Source of the DNA: Actinomycetota bacterium
Lineage (GTDB): Bacteria > Actinomycetota > UBA4738 > HRBIN12
Direction: 5' to 3'
Length of the DNA: 21,244 nucleotides
Assembly (NCBI GenBank): GCA_004366195.1
Contig: SIRV01000078.1
Coordinates: 1-21,244 of the forward strand
A program made the translations under genes and the position numbers. Each line of letters opens with the position of its first letter. Within the stretch, counting starts at the first letter, position 1. Below, one piece after another: positions 16,346-21,244 of the stretch. The notes beneath the pieces were generated by a model that was given only the letters and a program-made list of their open reading frames with translations, ran no database searches and was not told where the DNA came from.

Positions 16346-16575
16346 GCATGCAGGTCGCGAAGACCCTGGACCTCAAGGGCCTGTCCTGCCCGCTGCCGAT
16401 CGTGAAGACCGCCCAGGCCATCAAGGAGCTCGCCTCCGGCGAGCTGATCGAGGCGCTGGCGACGGACCCGGGCTCGGTGGCGGACTTCAACGCCTGGTGC
16501 CGCTCGACCGGTAACGAGCTCGTCGAGCAGACCGAGCAGGACGGCGTCTACCGGTTCGTGATCCGCAAGAAGTGA
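16342..16575 (+). CDS. TusA-family sulfur carrier protein (second of two)
   Basis: A 77-residue TusA/SirA-fold carrier with the classic signature LKGLSCPLPIVKTAQAI; Cys16 is the persulfide carrier. DPGSVADFNAWCRSTGNELVE adds a second cysteine (Cys53), a pattern seen in many TusA proteins linked to sulfur oxidation. The start overlaps the stop of the SQR-like gene as ATGA, with AGGAG (16331-16335) 6 bases upstream, so the two are translationally coupled. It shares the fold but little sequence beyond the core with the other TusA-like protein at 14922. Confidence 0.93.
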   Translation: MSMQVAKTLDLKGLSCPLPIVKTAQAIKELASGELIEALATDPGSVADFNAWCRSTGNELVEQTEQDGVYRFVIRKK

Positions 16576-16585
16576 GGTGAGCGGG

Positions 16586-17116
16586 ATGTCGGTGGAGGAG
16601 CAGACGCTCGCGATCCCGGCGCACGAGCACGAGGAGCACCCCAAGCACAAGAAGCTCGTGATCATCGCCTGGAGCGGCGAGCTCGACAAGGTGTGGCCGC
16701 AGATGATCCTGGCCACCACCGGCGCCGCCATGGGGATGGACGTGACCGTGTTCTTCACCTTCTGGGGCCTGTTCGCGCTGGTGAAGGAGGACAAGCACAT
16801 CACCGGCGAGAACTGGATGCAGAAGATGGTCGCGCTGCTCGACCGGCCGGGGATGGAGCACCTGCGCCTCAGCAAGATGAACTTCGCCGGCGCGGGGCCC
16901 GCGATGATGGCCAAGCTCGCGAAGGAGCACAACGTGGCGAGCCCCGGCGAGCTGCTGAAGATGGCCGTGGACATGGGCGTCAAGCTGGTGCCGTGCCAGA
17001 TGACGATGGACCTCCTCGGCCTGAAGCGGGAGGACATGATCGACGGGCTCGCCGAGCCGGCCGGCGCCACGACGATGCTGATGGAGGCGCAGGACGCGAT
17101 CACGCTGTTCATCTGA
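16586..17116 (+). CDS. DsrE2-like (DsrE/DsrF/DrsH-like family) protein
   Basis: A 176-residue protein of the larger DsrE2 type. A His/Glu-rich N-terminus (HEHEEHPKHKK, 13-23) is followed by LVIIAWSGELDKVWPQMILATTGAAMGM and the hydrophobic VTVFFTFWGLFAL (53-65), which could insert in or lie on the membrane. Cys137 in KLVPCQMTMDLLGL is the presumed sulfur-binding cysteine. The chain ends ITLFI, like the DsrE-like protein that opens the operon. ATG 16586 is used; GTG 16577 is possible but adds only three residues and overlaps the ribosome-binding site. DsrE2 proteins are typical of TusA-linked sulfur transfer in sulfur oxidisers. It is the last gene of the operon, with a hairpin 5 bases after its stop. 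Confidence 0.92.
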   Translation: MSVEEQTLAIPAHEHEEHPKHKKLVIIAWSGELDKVWPQMILATTGAAMGMDVTVFFTFWGLFALVKEDKHITGENWMQKMVALLDRPGMEHLRLSKMNFAGAGPAMMAKLAKEHNVASPGELLKMAVDMGVKLVPCQMTMDLLGLKREDMIDGLAEPAGATTMLMEAQDAITLFI

Positions 17117-17121
17117 GCCAG

Positions 17122-17145
17122 GGCGGGGCGCACGCCCGCCCCGCC
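17122..17145 (+). terminator. Hairpin terminator of the sulfur operon
   Basis: GGCGGGGCG (17122-17130) pairs perfectly with CGCCCCGCC (17137-17145) around a 6-base loop, starting 5 bases after the DsrE2 stop. No U-tract follows, as for the other hairpins in this window. Confidence 0.65.
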
Positions 17146-17178
17146 GGGCCGTCGGGTGATCCATCGCACCCCGACACC

Positions 17179-17221
17179 GAGGGCCGGGAGGCCTCCAGTC
17201 CCCCACCGCCTCCCGGCCCTC
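17179..17221. repeat. 14-bp perfect inverted repeat (hairpin) upstream of the coiled-coil gene
   Basis: GAGGGCCGGGAGGC (17179-17192) and GCCTCCCGGCCCTC (17208-17221) are exact reverse complements around a 15-base loop. It lies 33 bases after the first hairpin and 36 bases before the putative -10 box of the next gene. It may be a second terminator for the sulfur operon or a regulatory site for the next gene. Confidence 0.6.
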
Positions 17222-17256
17222 ACCGCTCCCGGCTCGCCGTCCGAGCTCGGTCGGGG

Positions 17257-17262
17257 TACCGT
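17257..17262 (+). promoter_or_regulatory. Putative -10 box (TACCGT) of the coiled-coil gene
   Basis: TACCGT fits TAnnnT and lies 22 bases before the ATG, leaving room for a short leader that contains the strong AAGGAGG ribosome-binding site (17274-17280). No -35 is recognisable. Confidence 0.35.
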
Positions 17263-17284
17263 GGAAGGGAGGGAAGGAGGAACC

Positions 17285-17605
17285 ATGGGGATCCTCGACA
17301 AGGTCAAGCAGGCGGCGGGGGAGGCCGCCGAGGCCGCCAAGAAGGGCGCGGCCGTCGCGCAGACCAAGGCCAAGATCCACGGGCTCCGCAAGGAGGCCAA
17401 CGAGGCGGCGGAGAAGCTCGGCTACCTCATCCACCGCGAGCGTACCGGCGGCGAGCCGGCCGGCGCGGAGGCCGACGCGCTCGTCCAGAGGATCAGCGAT
17501 CTCGAGGCCGAGATCCGCGAGCTCGAGGCCTCCCTCGAGGGCTCCGAGGAGGCCGGCGAGGCGCCGGCGGCCGGAGCGGAGGGCGGTGGTCCCGAGGCCG
17601 GCTGA
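17285..17605 (+). CDS. Small coiled-coil protein of unknown function
   Basis: A 106-residue, highly charged protein, almost all helix. Residues about 1-50 form one amphipathic helix (GILDKVKQAAGEAAEAAKKG, KLGYLIHRE). A glycine hinge follows at 55-60, then a second heptad-like helix (ALVQRISDLEAEIRELEASL, 65-84). It ends in a disordered Ala/Gly/Glu tail. There is no signal peptide, membrane segment or cysteine. The first part resembles the coiled-coil that precedes a zinc ribbon in many small actinobacterial proteins, but the zinc ribbon is missing here. AAGGAGG is 4 bases before the ATG, an unusually strong site for this window. The stop is 6 bases from that of the convergent histidine kinase. 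Function is not known. Confidence 0.8.
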   Translation: MGILDKVKQAAGEAAEAAKKGAAVAQTKAKIHGLRKEANEAAEKLGYLIHRERTGGEPAGAEADALVQRISDLEAEIRELEASLEGSEEAGEAPAAGAEGGGPEAG

Positions 17606-17611
17606 GGCCGG

Positions 17612-19765
17612 TCAGACCTCGGGGAGGTAGACGCGGAACGAGGCGCCGCCGCCGGCGCGCTCCTCGACCCACGCCCGGCCGCCGTGGAGCTCGGCGAACC
17701 GCGCGACGAGGGCGAGGCCGATGCCGACCCCGGGGTCGTGGGTCGCCGGCCCCGGCACCTGGCGGAAGGGCTCGAACACCGCCTCGCGGAGCTCGGGCGG
17801 GATCCCCGGCCCGTCGTCCTCCACGACGAGCAGCACGCCGCGGCCCTCCCGACGGGCGGCGACCCAGACGTGGGCGTCGGCCGGCGTGTGACGAGCGGCG
17901 TTGGCGAGGAGGTTCTCCACGATCCGCTCCACCTTGGCCGTGTCCAGGTGCGCCACGAGGCGCTCCGGGACGTCGAGCTCCACCGCGCGACCCCCGAGGA
18001 GCTCGGGGTCGGCCACCGCCTGCCGCAGCAGCTCGGTGAGGGCGGTGGGGCGCCGCTGGGGGGCGACGATCCCGCGTTGCAGCCGGTCGAGATCGAGCAG
18101 GTCTGAGAGGAGGCGCTCGAGCTTCCGCGCGTTCGCGGCGATCCGCCGGATCAGGTCCTCGGTGTCCCCGCGCGAGAGCGCCCCGGCGCCCTGCTCGAGC
18201 GTGAGCGCGGAGCCGAGGATCGAGGTCAGCGGCGTCCGCAGGTCGTGGGAGACGGCCTCGAGGAAGGTGTTCTTCATCTCGTCGAGGGCGCGGAGGCGCT
18301 CGGCGGCCTGCCGCTCGCGCTCGAAGGCCTCCTGGTAGGCCCGCTCGCTCCGCCGGAGCGCCTCCTCGGCGCGCTTGCGCTCGGAGATGTCCACCATCAG
18401 GCCGCGCAGGATCGTCGCGCCGCGGGGGTCTCGCCCGACGTGGACGAGATCCCGCAGCCACACCACGGTGCCCGCGGGTCCGAGGGCCCGGTACTCGAGG
18501 CTGTGGTGCCCTCCCGCCGCGATCGCCGCCCGGAGCTCGGCGACGGCGCGGTCGCGGTCCTCGGGGTGGACGTGGGCGCCCCACGACCCCGGCTCGCCGA
18601 CGATCGCCTCGGCCTGCCGGGAGAGGAAGGTGAAGGCGAGGCTCGTGGGCTCGGCCTCCCAGAAGACCGCGTCGAGCCCCTCCACGAGCTCGTGGAACCG
18701 CTCGAGCTCGTGGAAACGCCGAGCGCTGCCGAGCGCGAGGGAGGCGATGTCCGCGATACCGCGGACGAGCGTGAGGGTCCTCGGGTCGAAGCCGTCCGTC
18801 CCCTCGGGAGCGGCGATGACGAGCGCGGCGAACCCGTCCGGCTCGAACCGGAGGGGGGCGACGAGCACCGCGGTCGGCTCGTCGAGGATCCACAGCGTTC
18901 GCGGCACCTGCTGCACGACCTCGCGCGGGAGCACGAACGGCTCGGAGGTGGAGCGGAGGAAGGCGGCGGCGACGTCGGGCGGGATGTCGTGCGGCGCGCG
19001 CTCTTCCGGCGCGCCGCGCTGCCGGATGAGGCGGAAGGCGCCGTCGGCGGGATCGCGGAGGTACGTCGCGAGGAGGGGGTTGGGGAGGAACTCCGGGACG
19101 GCCTCCGTCACGCGGGCGAGCACGGTCTCGAGGTCGTGCGCGCCGGTGAGCGCCTGGGACAGCCGGAGGAGGGCCGAGGCCGTCTCCGCCGCCTCCCGCT
19201 CCTTGGCGAGGAGCCGAGCGTTCTCGACCGCCACGGCGGCGTGGGCCGCGAGCACCTCCACGACGCGGATGTCCTCGTCGTCGAACTGGTCCACCCCGAG
19301 GTTGGAGAGGACGATGGCCCCGGTGACGCGCTCCCCGACCTTCATCGGGACGACGAGGATCGACTCCTCGATCTCCGGCGTGCCGGGGATCTGGACGCCG
19401 ATCGGGTCGCGCAGGGCGTCGGGGGCGTAGTACGTCTCCCCGGTCGCCGCGGCGTGGCCGGTGAAGCCCTCGCCCATGTGGGTGACGAGCTCCTCGTAGG
19501 TCTCGCCCTCGTACTCGGTGAGCTCGCCGCGGAAGGCGATCGGCTCGAGGGTCCACCCGTCCTCGGCGAGCAGGTACACGCGGCAGTTGTGGTAGTCGAT
19601 GAGGGTCTTCAGCTCGGCGGTGATGGCCTCCGCGATCTGCCGTACGTCTCCGAGCTGGTTCAGACGGAGCGCCAGGCTGTGGAGCATCCGCAGCTGCGCC
19701 GCCGAGCGCAGCCTCGGCGTGTCGGCGGGGGCCCGACCATCCCCCGCTGGCGCGGTTCCGACCAT
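17612..19765 (-). CDS. Soluble hybrid-sensor histidine kinase (GAF-GAF-PAS-HisKA-HATPase)
   Basis: A 717-residue cytoplasmic sensor kinase with no membrane segment. Two GAF domains (about 30-185 and 200-350; e.g. MGEGFTGHAAATGETYYAPD, VVPMKVGERVTGAIVLSNLG) are followed by a PAS/PAC module (about 358-465, ending GLMVDISERKRAEEALR), a coiled linker, and HisKA with phospho-acceptor His507 in EAVSHDLRTPLTSIL. The HATPase domain follows, with N-box VENLLANAARHTP (616-628), G1 VEDDGPGIP (648-656) and G2 GVGIGLALV (679-687). No receiver domain or response-regulator gene is adjacent, so it is an orphan kinase whose partner lies elsewhere. ATG 19765 is chosen because GGGAGG lies 6 bases upstream; a GTG 30 bases earlier is less likely. 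It is divergent from the glutamate dehydrogenase gene (77-base gap). The GAF ligand cannot be predicted. Confidence 0.94.
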   Translation of the reverse strand: MVGTAPAGDGRAPADTPRLRSAAQLRMLHSLALRLNQLGDVRQIAEAITAELKTLIDYHNCRVYLLAEDGWTLEPIAFRGELTEYEGETYEELVTHMGEGFTGHAAATGETYYAPDALRDPIGVQIPGTPEIEESILVVPMKVGERVTGAIVLSNLGVDQFDDEDIRVVEVLAAHAAVAVENARLLAKEREAAETASALLRLSQALTGAHDLETVLARVTEAVPEFLPNPLLATYLRDPADGAFRLIRQRGAPEERAPHDIPPDVAAAFLRSTSEPFVLPREVVQQVPRTLWILDEPTAVLVAPLRFEPDGFAALVIAAPEGTDGFDPRTLTLVRGIADIASLALGSARRFHELERFHELVEGLDAVFWEAEPTSLAFTFLSRQAEAIVGEPGSWGAHVHPEDRDRAVAELRAAIAAGGHHSLEYRALGPAGTVVWLRDLVHVGRDPRGATILRGLMVDISERKRAEEALRRSERAYQEAFERERQAAERLRALDEMKNTFLEAVSHDLRTPLTSILGSALTLEQGAGALSRGDTEDLIRRIAANARKLERLLSDLLDLDRLQRGIVAPQRRPTALTELLRQAVADPELLGGRAVELDVPERLVAHLDTAKVERIVENLLANAARHTPADAHVWVAARREGRGVLLVVEDDGPGIPPELREAVFEPFRQVPGPATHDPGVGIGLALVARFAELHGGRAWVEERAGGGASFRVYLPEV

Positions 19766-19828
19766 GGGCTTCCTCCCGCGGGTCCATCTTCTCACCTCGG
19801 CTCCCCGGGACCGCGGCTGGAGCCCGGG

Positions 19829-19834
19829 TAGGAT
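19829..19834 (+). promoter_or_regulatory. Putative -10 box (TAGGAT) of a leaderless glutamate dehydrogenase transcript
   Basis: TAGGAT fits TAnnnT and ends 8 nt before the GTG start, the same spacing as TAGGGT before radA. No Shine-Dalgarno is placed correctly, which supports leaderless expression. No clear -35 is seen. Confidence 0.45.
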
Positions 19835-19842
19835 GGAGCGTC

Positions 19843-21244
19843 GTGAGCACCGCCCGATCGGAGGCCGGGGCGATCGCCCCGGCCGAGCTGTCCCGGCACC
19901 TCGTCGGCCGTGTGGCTCCCGAGCGGGCGGCGGCGCTCGAGGCCTTCGCGGCCGCCTTCGCGCGTCGCTTGCCGCCGGAGCTCGCGGAGCTCCCCATCGC
20001 CGAGCTCGTCGGTCGCATCGTGGGGGCGTTCGGGCTCGCCGATGCCCGCGGCGATGAGCCGGTCGCCGTGCGGGCGTTCAACCCCGATCCCGACCGCGAC
20101 GGCTACGCGACGCCGGGCAGCGTCCTGGAGACCAACACGGAGGACGCCCCGTTCCTCTTCGACTCGGTGGCCGAGGAGCTCCGGGGGCGCGGGTTGCGCG
20201 TCCGGCGAGCCGCTCACCCGGTGCTCGGCATCCGTCGCGACGCCGACGGCCGCATCGCGGGGATCGTCCATCCCCGCGAGGCGGAGCGGCGCGAGTCGGT
20301 GATGCACTTCGAGCTCGACCGACGCCTGTCGGAGCCCGAGCTCGTCGACCTCACCGGAGCCGTCCGCCGGATCCTGGAGGACGTGCGTCTGGTCGTCCGG
20401 GATTCCGCGGCGATGCGCGGGGCCGTCGAGCGGATGGTCGCCGACGTGGAGGCCGCGGCCGGGGCCGCGCCCGCCGAGGAGATCGAGGAGGCCGCGGCCT
20501 TCCTCCGTTGGCTCCTCGACGACCACTTCGTGTTCCTCGGGTACCGCGAGTACGAGGTCGTGCCGGGCCCGGACGGGCCGGCCCTCCGCGCGGTTCCGGG
20601 GACCGGCCTCGGGATCTGCGCAGGGCGGCCGTCCTCGCTGGAGGAGCCGGTGCCGCTCGCCGCCCTCGACCCGACGGTGCGCGAGCGGCTCTCCGGGGGC
20701 GCGCCGCTCTCGTACGCGCGGAGCCGTCGTCCGTCCACGGTCCACCGCCGGGCGTGGATGGACGTGATCTGCGTGCGTCGCCCCGGGCCCGGCGGCTCCG
20801 CCGCGGGGGAGGCGAGGCTCCTCGGCCTGTTCACCTCCCGCGCCATCGCCACCCCGGCCGATCGCATGCCGCTGCTCCGCCGGCGCCTGGCCCGGATCCT
20901 CGAGGCCGAAGACCTGGTCGAGGGCTCGCACGACTACCGGACCGTGATCTCGATCTTCGACGGGTTCCCGAAGCAGGAGCTGCTCTCGGCGCCCGAGGAC
21001 GAGCTCCGGCGGCGGGTGATGGAGCTCCTGGCGCTCCAGGAGCGACGTCGGGTCCGGCTCTTCGTCCGGCCGGATCCCGCCCACGGCGCCGTGAACGTGC
21101 TCGTCGCGATGCCCCGCGAGCGGTACGACCCCGAGCTCGGTGAGCGGCTGCGGCGGCTGTTCCTGCAACGGTTCGCCGGCGTCGGCGCCGAGCAACACCT
21201 GTCGCTCGGGGAGGGTCGGCTCGCCCTCCTGCACCTCGTCGTGC
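19843..21244 (+). CDS. gdh: NAD-dependent glutamate dehydrogenase, large (180-kDa) class, N-terminal part (3' end cut by window)
   Basis: An open frame of 467 codons from GTG 19843 to the window edge. It matches the N-terminal regulatory region of the very large NAD-specific glutamate dehydrogenases (about 1,600 residues) that oxidise glutamate to 2-oxoglutarate and ammonia. Family segments are present in order: VRAFNPDPDRDGYATPGSV and LETNTEDAPFLFDSVAEEL (about residues 76-113), FLRWLLDDHFVFLGYREYE (about 222-240), SRRPSTVHRRAWMDVI (about 290-305), GLFTSRAIATPADRMPLLRRRL (about 328-349) and GSHDYRTVISIFDGFPKQEL (about 361-380). The catalytic and NAD-binding region lies beyond the window. The GTG is the first start after the putative -10 box. 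Physical link to a divergent sensor kinase suggests, but does not show, shared regulation. Confidence 0.93.
   Translation, partial: MSTARSEAGAIAPAELSRHLVGRVAPERAAALEAFAAAFARRLPPELAELPIAELVGRIVGAFGLADARGDEPVAVRAFNPDPDRDGYATPGSVLETNTEDAPFLFDSVAEELRGRGLRVRRAAHPVLGIRRDADGRIAGIVHPREAERRESVMHFELDRRLSEPELVDLTGAVRRILEDVRLVVRDSAAMRGAVERMVADVEAAAGAAPAEEIEEAAAFLRWLLDDHFVFLGYREYEVVPGPDGPALRAVPGTGLGICAGRPSSLEEPVPLAALDPTVRERLSGGAPLSYARSRRPSTVHRRAWMDVICVRRPGPGGSAAGEARLLGLFTSRAIATPADRMPLLRRRLARILEAEDLVEGSHDYRTVISIFDGFPKQELLSAPEDELRRRVMELLALQERRRVRLFVRPDPAHGAVNVLVAMPRERYDPELGERLRRLFLQRFAGVGAEQHLSLGEGRLALLHLVV

Noticed and set aside
17156..17284. A 43-residue N-terminal extension of the coiled-coil protein.
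   Set aside because: It would run through the 14-bp hairpin and promoter box, and the ATG at 17285 has a much better ribosome-binding site.
17493..20081. An 862-codon minus-strand frame overlapping the histidine kinase in another frame.
   Set aside because: Arg/Pro-rich translation with no domain; the kinase in the other frame has complete HisKA and HATPase motifs.
19792..21234. A 480-codon minus-strand frame opposite the glutamate dehydrogenase.
   Set aside because: The plus-strand frame carries several conserved GDH segments; the minus-strand product matches nothing recognisable.

Overview
The window reads as a chromosomal stretch of a very GC-rich bacterium, most likely a member of the Actinomycetota. 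The evidence is the high GC with strong GC bias at third positions, frequent GTG starts, -10 boxes of the form TAnnnT placed 6-8 nt before a start codon, a CarD regulator that closely matches the mycobacterial type, and a gene order (clpC, radA, carD, ispD, ispF, rlmB) that recalls the mycobacterial clpC1/radA/carD/ispD/ispF/rlmB region and, for the PIN/TRAM gene, the Bacillus clpC-radA-disA-yacL-ispD-ispF region. Class or genus cannot be read from the sequence. Almost every base is in a gene, and no gene-free stretch exceeds about 220 bases.

Region 1 (1-10518, plus strand) is a housekeeping block: the 3' part of clpC, then a two-gene insertion (an XRE/cupin regulator and an FAD/GcvT-type demethylating dehydrogenase of the dimethylglycine/sarcosine family), then radA, carD, a membrane-anchored PIN-TRAM protein, ispD, ispF and rlmB, ending in tRNA-Thr(UGU) and a strong hairpin terminator. 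ispD, ispF and rlmB overlap and must be translated together. disA, gltX and cysS, often found in this neighbourhood, are absent from it.

Region 2 (10580-14310, minus strand) holds a diverged Na/Pi-cotransporter-family membrane protein, an N-acyl-D-amino-acid deacylase 7 nt behind it, and a secreted trypsin-fold protease. A good sigma-A-like promoter (TTGCCG-N17-TACGGT) precedes the membrane protein.

Region 3 (14504-17116, plus strand) is the most distinctive part: a tight five-gene operon with mirror-image order, DsrE-like, TusA-like, sulfide:quinone-oxidoreductase-like flavoprotein, TusA-like, DsrE2-like. All the sulfur-handling cysteines are in place. It looks like a self-contained module that oxidises sulfide or persulfide and passes the sulfane sulfur to carrier proteins. 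Two 17-bp inverted repeats, two helical turns apart, lie in the divergent intergenic region upstream, and a 9-bp hairpin closes the operon.

Region 4 (17179-21244) has a small coiled-coil protein preceded by a 14-bp perfect hairpin, a large soluble GAF-GAF-PAS histidine kinase on the minus strand with no adjacent response regulator, and, divergent from it, the first 467 codons of a large (180-kDa class) NAD-dependent glutamate dehydrogenase that runs off the window.
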